The position numbers were made by a program, and so were the translations under genes. A stretch of DNA of 19,571 nt from Blastocladiella britannica (lineage: Eukaryota > Blastocladiomycota > Blastocladiomycetes > Blastocladiales > Blastocladiaceae). Of the stretch, positions 1 to 10,900 are shown in pieces. The notes below the pieces were generated by a model, which searched no databases, was not told the origin of the DNA, and saw nothing but the letters and a program-made list of their open reading frames with translations. The stretch spans positions 1 through 19,571 of the forward strand of contig MU624869.1 of assembly GCA_025349905.2 (NCBI GenBank), given 5' to 3'. The stretch's first letter is position 1. Each line of letters begins with the position of its first letter.

Positions 1-386
1 GCCTCCGGGACCTGGGACATTTTTCATTGTCAAAGTGGGTTTTTTGTGTGCGGTTGAATGCTGTCCCCGTCCTTCACGACTCTTCACGAAATCAAAATAT
101 GAATATATCACACCACTTTGATGGCTCCTGGTCGACGCATCTCTGCCTATGAAAGCGGCCCCTCCCTGTCGCTCACTTTTTTTCTGTCGTTGGTGGCGGA
201 AAAAGATCAGCAACAACAACAACCGGCCGAGGGGCTCAGATCTGGGACCAGCGGCTCAGGATGCAGTCGGGTCATTGGCGCGGACCTGACAGCTGAAACA
301 ACCTGATTGTGCGGATTCGTGGGAAGTGGGCAAACTTTGGCGCTGGCTCTTTGCTTTGTTTCATTTTTCACGAAAAAGTCAATAAT
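1..386. other. 5' flanking region without a supported gene
   Basis: No convincing coding exon is visible in these 386 bases. They probably hold the promoter and 5' untranslated region of the first + strand gene. A 61-codon open frame starts at the ATG at 121 and ends at 306. It contains a short Gln run but has no family resemblance and no obvious in-phase splice link to the next gene, so I do not call it. T-rich tracts are present near 40 and 175-185. Confidence 0.5.
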
Positions 387-1363
387 ATGGACAAAGACAA
401 CAACAACTCTGATCCGCTCGACGCGTTCGACGACATTTTGCGCTCGCTCGGTGGCCTGGTGGACGATGATCCTGGGAGCGCCGATGCTGGTGGTGTTGAA
501 AAAGTAAATGCACCATCTCTGAGCCGGACTGCGGATCCGCGCCCAGTGCTCAAAGTTGTGACCCTCCCACGCACGATCGCCGCCTCCATGGATGCTATCA
601 CAGTTGCTGCTGCTCCGACGCTCCATGCCATAGCGGTTCCAGCGTCACTAAGCCCAGTGGTCTTGGCACCACAGCCTGCAGCACTTCAGCCACTTGTCCC
701 AATGGAGAGCACTGGTGTTACTCGTGCTGTACCTGCTATGACTGCTACAGAACTTGTTTCAGCGCCTGTTTCTGCCTCTGTTCCGGCGCCCGCCCCAGTG
801 TCAGTTCTTGCAACTATCCCAGTGCCTCTTCCAGTATCAGTTCCGGCGCCAACTCCAGTCTCTGTTCCTGCGCCCGTGTCAGCAGCTGCTCCAGTACCTG
901 CTCCCGCACGACCAACCATTGTGCTCGAAGTGCAGCCCGCTTCCCCTCAACGAGAATCTCCCCGAGATCCATGGCTGCCTCGATCGTCGCCAACGTCTCC
1001 CACTGCTGCACCTACTGCAGCTAAAGTGTCTCTCGAGTCGTGCTTTCCATCTGGATGGCGTGAGCAGCGTGCGTATTCTCCGCACCATGTATTCTAAAAA
1101 ATTACTCATCTCGGCCAATATATACAGAGTATCCCGATCCAGTATATAGTACTTGGCGAAGTGCCATGATACAATATTTGGAACCTCTCCCAGATTTTGG
1201 GCCGCCGCAAGTCCCAGCGCTATTTGGGATCTTGAGCGAGCTCGTTGACGATATTCTGGCCGGACAAGTTCTTCCACCTCCAGCAGGTCAGATTGGAAAC
1301 GGAACACCTCAAACGCGGCTGACGAACTCGCAACGTCCTACTTCCCGCGGTCAGCCGAGCTAA
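387..1363 (+). CDS. Hypothetical protein with Val/Pro/Ala-rich repeat (two exons)
   Basis: Exons are 387-1068 and 1128-1363, giving 305 aa. I do not recognise a family. The open frame extends upstream of 387 but contains no earlier ATG, so the ATG at 387 is taken as the start. The first ~40 residues are acidic, with a possible amphipathic helix (LDAFDDILRSLGGLVDD). Residues ~120-175 are a low-complexity Val-Pro-Ala-Ser array. The C-terminal exon holds the only part that looks folded (W..AMIQYLEPLP, then LFGILSELVDDILAG). The intron (59 nt) starts GTGCGT and ends TATACAG; a GTGAGC donor at 1060 is in the same phase and would remove three residues. Without splicing the frame stops at 1097 and the conserved-looking tail is lost. 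CFAP44 begins 78 nt downstream on the same strand. The function is unknown and the protein is likely disordered over most of its length. Confidence 0.5.
754..912 (+). repeat. Degenerate VPAPVS-coding repeat
   Basis: Short, imperfect tandem units encode variants of Val-Pro-Ala-Pro-Val-Ser within the first exon of the hypothetical gene. At DNA level, versions of 'ccagtatcagttccggcgcc' recur with substitutions. The protein product of this stretch would be disordered and extended. Confidence 0.6.
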
Positions 1364-1441
1364 GTTGATTAATATATTTTTTTTTGTTGTTTTGGCTTCT
1401 CTTTCCCATTTCTTCCCAAACACATATAAAAATTGGAAACA
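1364..1441 (+). promoter_or_regulatory. 78-nt intergenic spacer, T/pyrimidine-rich leader of CFAP44
   Basis: The spacer must hold both the 3' end of the upstream gene and the promoter and leader of CFAP44. It is strongly pyrimidine-rich (1377-1417). A TATAAAA string sits at 1425-1431, too close to the ATG at 1442 to act as an ordinary TATA box. There is no AG dinucleotide in the spacer, so a spliced-leader acceptor is not available here. Confidence 0.35.
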
Positions 1442-4400
1442 ATGTCTGCCAGCCTGCACCGACCGACCAGCCCGGTCATGCCGGCGTCGCGGCCATGGAT
1501 GAATTCCCCCAATGCTGGCATGGACCACCAGGCATTCAACGTTCCGCCCATGATGGCTCGGCCCCGATCGTCCGATGGAGGAAATGCAAGCGGAGCCGGC
1601 GAAAAGCTCCAGCTGACGGAAACACTTTACTACCCCGACAGCTATATCACGAAACCCCCCATTGCAGGCGAGCTCGACCGCGATCGGCTCTTGACCACGT
1701 TCGTTCATTGATTAAGGTATTGCATGGATCAACCTCGATCTCACCTCCATTGCTTGTGTGATATACAGCTATGCTCTCGGCTTTCCTGTCCTCCAACGTG
1801 GTGCATTCTGCCTTGCATCGTCCACTTTTGTCCTCTATCCAATTGGAAACTCGGTCATGCTCCTCAATACGGTCAACATGGAGCAAAAAATCCTCCCTGG
1901 ACTACGCTGTGGTGGGATCTGTGCACTCGCGGTTCGAATTGTGTTTTCATTCACCTCAGAAAGATCACGCTCACATACATATAAAATCATACAGGTGCAC
2001 CCAGCACGCACATTCATTGCAGTTGCAGAGCGGCACGATAATGGGCCCAACATTTATATTTACTCGTTCCCCGATATTCGGCTGTTCCGCGTCCTCCGCG
2101 GGGGCGCCGAGCAATCGTTTTCTACCTTGTGCTTTAGCCAAGCCGACTCTGGAGCGACACTCGCCTCGGTGGCGGGCGATCCGGACTACACGCTCACGGT
2201 TTGGGACTGGCAGCAAGAGCGCGTGGTGTTGCGTGCCAAGGCATTTGGGCAGGACGTGCAGACGGTCGCATTCTCACCCACCAACCCACTGGCACTCGTC
2301 ACCTCCGGCGTGGGGCACATCAAGTTCTGGAAGATGGCATCCACATTCACTGGGCTCAAGCTGCAAGGAATGCTCGGCAAATTCGGCGCCACCGAGCTGA
2401 CTGACATTCCGTGCTTTGTCTTCTTGCCGTCGGGTAAGGTGCTCTCGGGGACCGAGTCGGGCAACCTGCTCCTGTGGGACGGCAATTTTATCCAGTGCGA
2501 AATCGCTGGCACGAATGACGCAAACTGCCACGCCGGTGCCGTCGAGTACATTGCCATTGAAGACGGTGAGATCGTAACAGCCGGCGAGGACGGCTATATC
2601 CGAACATGGGACTTGGAGGCCATCGAGGGACCCGAGCAAGGTGCAGAAAACAAGGCGCCGACCGCGACCGTCGTTTACGAGCTCGAACCCATTGACGAGT
2701 TTCTTGTCGGTCGTGACGTGCGCATCAAGAGCGTGCTCAAGCTTGGCGTCTCGCGTGCAAATTTGGGGAGCGCCGGGTCGTCCTCGGCGAGTGCAACTGC
2801 GTCAGTGCCCTCCTCGCAAGAGTATCTGGTCGCCGACTGGCACGGCGCCATGTGGCGCGTCGACATTCGCCAGCACACGGCCGAGCGCCAGTTCACGTTC
2901 CATCGCGGCGCCGTCGTTGCGCTCGACGCATGCACAACCCCAGTCCACCACTTGATGGCGAGCGTCGGTGCCGACATGACGCTTCGCATCACCGACCCAC
3001 TGAGCCGAAGTAACTTGGCGATCGCGCGGGCACCGGTCCCCGGCACGTGCGTCAAGTATCTCCCGCGCGCGCTCGACTCGATCGGGTGCTCTCTGGTCGT
3101 TGGCTTTGCAGATGGGAGCGTCCGTTTCTACCGTCACGCTGTCCCCACCCCGGGCAAGGCAAGCATTGCCATGACGCGGACGCACGCTGTCCGCCCGCAT
3201 TCGTCGCCCATCGTAAACATTGCGTTCTCGTCCGATGCCACCGTCATGATCACGGCTGCCGAAAACGGGGGCATTTTCGTGTTTTTGGTCCGAGTCACCG
3301 GCGTTACCTTCGACCGGAACACGCACCTTGTCCCTGTCGGGTTCTTCTCGCTTGGCAGAAATGTGCAGTCGCTCACATGGGCCATGGACCTCAACACAAA
3401 GTCGACCTCGAACCGTATCCGCGGCCGGCTCCTCGTGGTCGACGAGAGCGGCCAAATCGTGTCGGTCACCATCAACCTCGACAAGTCGTACGAGCGAGAC
3501 CACAATTTTGCCATTCCGGCCGCTGATTTCGAAATCGTCCCGTGGTCCCTCCAAAAGTATATCGAAACGGTCGTGATGCCCGCCACTCAGCTCGACCCGC
3601 AACATGCTCCTGGGGATGGAGCAGCTGCCGCAAGCGACGCGGCTAAAAAGGATGGCGCACCGTCCACCAACAAGCCAGGAAGCGCATCCGCGGCCAAAGA
3701 GCGACCGGGCTCACCGTCTGCCAGCAACGGCGGAGACAAGTCCGAGGGCGAAGGTGCTGGCGACGGCACTGCTCCCAAAGAGGGCGGCGCCGCGGCAGCC
3801 GATGCGCCACCCCCGCTGACCTTTAAGGTCTCCAAGGTCATGTACATTGAGCAGGACCACTTCCTGGCGGCGATCGAGTGTTCCAACGGCATGACCGAGG
3901 TTCGCTCGTGCCTGCTGACCGATGGCAAGCTGAGTCGCCTCCTCTTGTCATTGCGCAACGCGGTCGAAATCACGTCTCTTTCGCTCGCATCCTCGGGTAA
4001 GCTCGCCCTGGTAGGCTGCAGCGACGGCACCGTCTACTACCGCCCCGTGTCATTTGACGGCGACCTCTCTCTGAGCAACTCGGGTGGTCACGAAACGGCC
4101 GTGTACATGGACGAGCATTTCTGGCGCGCTCATTTGCACGCGGGCCCCGTCACGAGTGTGAGGGGCACATTTGACGATGCCATCATTGTGTCGTCTGGTC
4201 GCGACGGTGCCCAGTTTGTGCTCAAGTCGACCTCTGACGATCTCGTGCAGCGCGCCTTGAACACAGAGGGCATGATTCTCCCGCCACTCGACTCGGATGC
4301 CGACGACCTACCCAACAAGTACACGATCCAGGAGGCCAAAATGATGTTGCGCATTGATGAGGAAAATGCACTGGCCGAACAGCGAAAGCAGGTGAGGCTT

Positions 4401-7400
4401 GCGACCCTCCGCGAGCTGCAGCGCGAATTTTCCCAAATCGTGCAGGAGAACAAGTCGCTTCCCAAGGAGCTGCAGCTTCCGTCCGAGGCATTTCAAATTG
4501 ACGAGGGACTTTGCGAGCGCATGAGTACGTGTTTTTTATTTCAAGCGTCGGTGTTGATCCCTCATAAGGATTTTCCGTATGATAGAGCTCGCGACGGAAG
4601 CCAAAGTCGCAAAGGCCAAGAATCAACTACTGTGGAACAGCGAGCGGATTGCCCTGTTGTTGCATAAACTCAAGAAGCGCTTTAACGACAGCGTCCTGAC
4701 ACCGACCATCACCGTGAAGGGCCTCAAGGTGCGCCAATTGTCCCTTTCCCCCCGCTTTGTGCAGCTGATCTAACCCGAAAAAGTAAATGAAATGGACAGT
4801 CCGCCACGATCGTGCACTCATTCCGCACCGAAAATATCACGACTTTCGAGAGCAGCGAACGTTCATCTGAGCAACTGACGGCGAGCGAGGCATCCAAAAG
4901 TGCAGGTGCATCGACTCAGGATGTCGCAGAGCAAGCCCCTGGAGGAGCCTCGACAGAAAAGGCTCTGCCCGACTCGAGCGCCGCAACAGCACTCTCGCCA
5001 GCTCCGACAGCAACGACAGCGGTGGCGACGGGAACAGCGGCGGTTGTTGCGCAAGAGCAAACGACTGGGCCGAGCCGAAAAGATGTCCGTCGTATATCCA
5101 TTGCTTGCTTGTTTACGGACTCTGACCATTCAAATATTGCCCATTTTAGAAACCGGCGGCGGCAGCTGCGGCACAGGTCGCAGACCAAGCTTCACGCCTG
5201 GAAGACCGCCGGCGGGTCAAAGCAGAGCGCCTCGAGATGTGGAAGGAGCTCATGACCGAGAAGCCCAACGCTACCAGCGAGGATCCTCGCGATACGGCTG
5301 CAATTCGCTTTGCTGAAACGCACATGGGCGACTACAAGCTGAAGCGCGACAAGAACTACATTGTGCCCGAGAATGAGCGCGTCAATGCCGAGATGAAGCA
5401 CAAGCAGATTGCCATGTTGCAAACAAGTCTGATTCGGATCATGGAGGTAATTTTTTTGTTTTTGTTTTTCGTTTGTTGTGTCTTGCTGTCGTATGGCTCA
5501 CCATCAACCCAAAAACATGTATCAGGCTTTCAACGACAAGGTCCGTGCACTCGAAAAACACCGAGCGCAGATCTCGCAGCAACTGCAACAAGCAAATGTT
5601 GAGATCACGGCGCTGGAGGCGGGACTCCAGTACATTGGGCATGAGGAGGCCCAATCGAGGCAATTGGTTTTACCTGGTCTTGCGGTACGCTCAGCTTGCA
5701 TTTATAGTAATCCTGCCTTTTGTTCTCAACAACCATTTACGTCTTTAGAAACTGGATGCTTCAGCTGCGATCAAGCAAATAAAACATGCCTTGGAGCTCG
5801 AGATTGGCGTTGGCGATGTGCAAGAGCATGAAATGCTCGCGTATCGGCTCCGGCACAATCTCCAGCGCATGCAACTGGTGCGCGTACTTATTTTATTGCT
5901 ATATGCGCTCCTTTGGCTGACTTTTTATCAACAACTCATTCATAGCGGGCACGAGCGATTACCGATCGCTTCGACAACTCCATCGACATGCTTTGCCAAG
6001 AGCGGCTAAGCGTGGCAACCGATGTCAAGGCAGCTGAGATTCGGCTCATGTTACTCTACAAGGAGTGGAAACTGCTCAAGGAGTTTGAGAAGCACGACAC
6101 GATTCTCAATGACAAGCTCTCGCAAAAGCTCTCCGAAAAGGCTGCGATTGACGTCAAGGTATGCTTCCTTTTTTTTTTTTTTAGCGGTGGTGGCAATAGG
6201 TCGCGAGTTCTAACTCAAATTACCAAAAAACTAGATTGGCGCCATTCAATCCAAGTTGGCGGAAAAGCGCGTCGAAATCGAGCAAGCCGTCGAGACACGT
6301 AAGGGCATTGAGAGCAAGCTCAGCGAAGCGATCGGCGAGAGCAGCAAGTTCGAGGAGATCCTTGGGAAAATCTTCCGCAGGCGCGTCAAGCGCAAACGCC
6401 GCAAGGAGGCGCTGGCTGCGGACGGCCCTGGAAGCAACGGCGAGGATGCAAATGGTGACGAGGAGGAAGAAGAGGAGGAGAGCGACGACGACGAAGAGGA
6501 AGACGAGGACGAGGACGAGCTGGTGAGCGACGATTGCCCTGCCGGCTGCGACGAAGCGATGCACCAAGCGGTTCTCGACCTGCGCGAACGGCGCCTGGAC
6601 CTCGAGGAGTCGCTGGCCGACGTGCAAAAGGGCGTCGAGGCACTCAAGAAGGACCTGGACATTTTCTCCAAGAAGGAACGCGTGATTGCCAGCGCGCTCA
6701 AGCAAACTGAGCAGGAAATCCAAGAGTTCCAGAGCCAGAAGCAGCAAAAGCTGAACGAGCTTGATGTTGTGGTACGTCTTTTTTTTTTTTTTTGCTTGAA
6801 TGGGGTCGATGGCACTTACACCTGGCTTTTTTTTTGTGATAGGTCCCACTTTCTCTGCATCAGATCCAGTTCCTGGAGGACTCGATGGAAAGTGCGCTCG
6901 TGTTCCCGGACGACGGACTGGCAAAGCTTCGCCATCGCATTCTTGAGACTGAGGAGGTTTGTTTTGGCTTATTCTTTTCGACGTCATGCACTGACATACC
7001 AATCAACGCAGGAAACGGAACAAGTGCGCAAGGACCACAAGCAGCTGAAAAATGAGCATGTCACGCTCCTGGCTGTCCGCAAGGAAAAGCGCAACAAGGT
7101 ACTGTTTATTGCGGTTTTGGGCTCGGTGAAAACTGGCACTGACTCAGTTAAATAAATAAAAAAACACCAGCTTCGCGATGCCGAGGGTAAATGCACTGAG
7201 GTGCAAATGCTCAAGTTTGGCCGAACCGTGGACCTCGATCGGCTCGAAAAGCTCGCAAGTAACAAGACTGCTGACGATCTCCGCCAGCAGATTGCCGAAA
7301 AGGAACGACGGCATGCGGCTGAGCTCGAGCAGTGGGATGTGCGTACCCCCTCTTCTTAACCTGGTTTTAAGATACCATTGACGAAAGTTTACAATGCCCG

Positions 7401-7800
7401 CCGATAGAAATCCATTGCCGAGATGAAGCGGAAGCTCACGACGGCGGTGGTGGAAAACACGCGGCACCTGGAGCAAATCTATGAGCTCACGGAGCGCCGA
7501 AAGGCGTTGGAAATGGCGCTCGACGCGAAACAGCAATCCGTCACCACCGAGTATAACGGCCCCGCGAAAAAGGACATGGCGGAACAGGCCCGACTTCTAC
7601 AAACCGTTCAACGGCAGGCCCAAGAGATTGAGGCGCTCAGAATGGAGCTGGCCGGGCTCTTGCGCAAGCCCAGTGGCATTGTCCCTCCAATTCCAGCAAC
7701 CCGAAAGGCACCTCCTGTTGTTATCTTGCCAATGACCGCTGAGTCGTCTGACAACCCACGGGAAGCACTCCAAGTGACGAGCGCCGGGAATGATAAGTGA
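1442..7800 (+). CDS. CFAP44: Cilia- and flagella-associated protein 44 (WD40 / coiled coil)
   Basis: There are 14 exons: 1442-1698, 1769-1931, 1995-4524, 4586-4728, 4800-5084, 5150-5446, 5526-5684, 5749-5877, 5946-6158, 6235-6771, 6843-6956, 7012-7098, 7171-7338 and 7408-7800. They give 1824 aa, close to human CFAP44 (about 1850). In the axoneme CFAP44, with CFAP43, forms the tether/tether-head complex that holds the inner dynein arm I1 motor domains. WD40 repeats span ~100-900, including DPDYTLTVWDW, GHIKFWKMASTFTGLKLQG and GEIVTAGEDGYIRTWD. Coiled coil fills ~940-1780. Family signatures are clear: LKEFEKHD; a basic cluster near 1441 followed by an acidic run (~1468-1489) and CPAGCD; QKQQKLNELDVVV then LHQIQFLEDS; MLKFGRTVDLD; and a C-terminal LLRKPSGIVPPIP. 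A Pro/Ala/Gly-rich insert lies at ~692-746 and an Ala/Thr-rich one at ~1050-1125. Most introns are phase 0. The least certain junction is the first, whose donor GTTCGT was chosen by phase. Confidence 0.95.
6159..6234 (+). other. CFAP44 intron 9 with poly-T run and CTAAC branch site
   Basis: The donor is GTATGC and a run of 16 T begins within ten bases of it. A TCTAACTC branch-point-like motif lies about 25 nt before the CTAG acceptor. The poly-T next to the donor, rather than next to the acceptor, recurs in intron 10 (6772-6842) and intron 6 (5447-5525). Confidence 0.8.
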
Positions 7801-7914
7801 ATATTTTTTTTTTTGTGTTGTTCGTTTTTCAAATTTCCCAATCACTATGGACTTTCCCACATAATCTTCCAATTCTCTTGGTCGACTTATTACAAAAATA
7901 TCGTACATTTGGCC
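7801..7914 (+). promoter_or_regulatory. 114-nt spacer and leader with a short upstream ORF
   Basis: A poly-T tract directly follows the CFAP44 stop. An ATG at 7847 opens a five-codon frame that stops at 7864, 50 nt before the ATG of the ankyrin/coiled-coil gene. If the leader starts upstream of 7847 this would be a translated upstream ORF. The transcription start cannot be seen in the sequence. Confidence 0.35.
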
Positions 7915-10900
7915 ATGTTTCGACGCAAGTTACCGAGTCTCGGGTCGGGCGGAAACCAAAAATCTCCAGACTCGCCGACATCGCCCGGTTTCCCAGCAAC
8001 AGGGGACACCAAAAGCCCAACATCATTGACCGGATTCTTTCTTGGTCGGCGCGGTTCCAATTCCGAGAAAGATGCAAAATCAACGCGCTCGGATGCGACA
8101 TCTGTCCAGTCCTCGGATGCCGATGGTAAATCCACGTCGCGATTCAGTTCAGATTCCTCGCGAGGACCAAATATGCTTGATCTTACCGTCACCACCAACG
8201 CAAACGAGATTCTGATGCTGCCCACCAAACAGTCGAGGGCCAGTATAGCACTTGCTATTTGTCAACATGACCCCAAATTTCGCGAAATCGTGCAAAAGAA
8301 GTTGGCCAAAGTCAACAAGCTGGACAATGAAAACAAAAAGGGCCCACTGCACTATGCCGCCCTTTACGGAAATGCGGACGAGCTGAGTACCCTTCTGGCG
8401 GTTGCGCATGCATCTATTCTTGTTGATCTACAAGACGGGCTCCAGCGGACAGCTCTTCATTACGTGCGTACGCTATGTTTGTTGATGTGTTACTCTTGCC
8501 GGTATTTGGATTGATGATCCAACCATAGCTTTGCATTGCGAGTCGGTTTGATTTATTGGACATTCTGCTTCGTCAAGAGAAAATCTCGGTGGAGGTCCAA
8601 GATCGCGTACGTGATCTCAATGTATATCAAAACAAGAATATTCTAATGCGCACCTCATACGGCAGTATGGATACACGCCGATCCACTATATCATTGCAAA
8701 TAACGACTGGGAGACGCTCCAATCGTTCCTCAACAAAGACCCGGACCTGGACAGCACGCGCCAGGGTGAGACCTACCTCCACTTTGCCATCCGACTCAAC
8801 AAGTCTGATTGTGCGTGCACCTTGATCGAGCACCCCTTCCCCAACATGAACGCGACGGATTCTTCCGAGCGCACGGCACTGCACTTGGCGTGCGAGACGC
8901 AGCTGGACAATGTCGTTCACCGCCTTGTCGAGCACGGAGCCGACCCCATGCGTGTCGACCAGTCGGGCAAGTTGGCCCTGGATTATTTGACCAACAACGA
9001 ATCGCTACGCGACTACCTCACGCTCAAGACGCTCTCTGCCGAAGCGAGCCGCGCCATTGTGAAAAGGTCCATGTTTGACGGCGTTCCAATTGGCCCACCT
9101 TCGTTTGGGGCCGGGACAGTTGCTGTCCGCGAGAGCTCGCTGCAAGATGTGCGAGTCGAACAAGCTGAGGCGATTTCCTCGGGCCATGTCTCTGAATCCG
9201 CCTCGATCCACGATGATGCTGGCCACGGCACGAATGCTGCGCAAGGGACTTCTGGAGGATTCAACTATGCCGACCTCATGGACGAAGTGAGCGAGGACGC
9301 AACGGTCCGCCATCCTCTTTTTTTTATACCGCCCAATCATGTTTACTCATGTCAAAAAATATTGACGGATATAGGGCCAGTCAGGGCCATCGCCTCCCGA
9401 CCTCAAACCCGGAGCGTCATACGATGTCCTGCAATTTGAAAGCGCAGAGCTGTCCGAGGAGCACTCGGTTGTATCGAGCAGCAGCAAAGCTCAAGAGAGC
9501 GCGCAACAAACAACGGACGATAAGCGACCAACCGGAAGCGCTGTCTCGACCATCTCCTCCGATATTTTGTCCATTCTGGATGACTTACCCTCGGAAACGT
9601 CGCTTGGCAGTCGCAGCCATCTCCATGGCGATGCTCCTCCACTCATTCCACTTGCGTCTGCTGCTGGGCCTGCCACGGTTGTTCCCGAATCGATCCCGGA
9701 TATCGCGCGACCTAGCCCGTTTTCGATCCTCATGAGCACCAAACTTCCATCGTTCGGCGGAAAGCCACTACGCGCTCCGGACATTGGCATTGTCGCTGCA
9801 CCGGCTGCAATCGTGCATGATCCAACGATGCCAGCCCCTCCCTCTCCCCTCTTCGACAATGGCGGTTTTTCTCAATGCGTCGATGCTGATGCAAGCGAAA
9901 AGTCGGTCCTGGACTATGCGCAAGACAGCTTTGACGAGGACCTGCTGTCTGTCAGTGACGAGGCCGTCTTTCAGGAGGCAGTTGAGGCTGTTCCAAGCTC
10001 AATAGGTGGTGTCGTCAAGCCGTCGGAAGCAGAGGGGGCGAGCGAGTCTGAGACCGCGCCAGCAGTTACTGCTGCTGTGGTGCAGGCAACAGTGTCCGCA
10101 CCCGTGGACGACGATGCCATGCAAGAATGCTCGAGTGTTGTGATCCATGACGACGTGGACGTCGGCCCGCCACCGACCACAGGCGCTCAGAACATGGCGC
10201 AACCGACACCTTTCGCTGATGCGGACATGAGTGCACCAGCAGTCTCGATAAACCGAGGATTGCTCGAGGGTCTCGGGCTGGAGCCACCCGCGCCTGCGCC
10301 AGAAATGCCCGGAACAGAGCCGCTGCCACCACCTCCGCCTCTTGCAGATGCTGCAGCTGCCGATGATCCGCTGTGGTCGACAAAGTCGTCTTTGACCAAG
10401 GATCGACGGGTTTCATTTTCATCGCCCATTGCCTCACAGCACATGTACACGCCGCAGGACACGTTCGTTGCCGAGTCGGACGACGCGCTGCCAGGCGACC
10501 AAACTTCGGCAACTCAAGGAGTAGCCGGTGCCACCACTGCCACAACCGAGCCAGTGTTTGCCACAACTGCCAACGCCTCGGCACTTATGTTGTTTTCCTC
10601 TCCGCCGGCACTGCCGCAGCAGCAGCAGCAGAGACCAGATGTTCAGACTGCAGACCCGCTCTCCGATTTGGCCTCTGAATCCGACATGTCGCAAACCGTC
10701 ACCAGTTCGCTGGGTGACATTGAGGAAAGCTCTATTGTGGACGAGTCGATGGTCGAGGACGAGATTGATGACGACGATGCTCTCATGTACCAGTTCATTC
10801 CGCCGCCCCCGCTGCCGCCGGTCCCGTCGTCTCTCCCGCTGCCCAAGTCGCCTGATCAAGAGGAATTCGAAGACGAACAGACGGCACCCATCTGCGCGAC

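Noticed and set aside
121..306. 61-codon frame with a Gln run as a gene or 5' exon
   Set aside because: There is no homology, no convincing in-phase splice to the next gene, and it sits in a T-rich leader-like region.
309..386. N-terminal extension of the first gene starting at 309
   Set aside because: The codon at 309 is GTG, and the first ATG in this frame is at 387.
1364..1441. Spliced-leader trans-splicing to explain the tiny gaps between genes
   Set aside because: There is no AG acceptor between the stop of the first gene and the CFAP44 start.
2802..3605. 267-codon open frame on the - strand inside CFAP44 exon 3
   Set aside because: It is an antisense shadow; the + strand reads as conserved WD40 sequence throughout.
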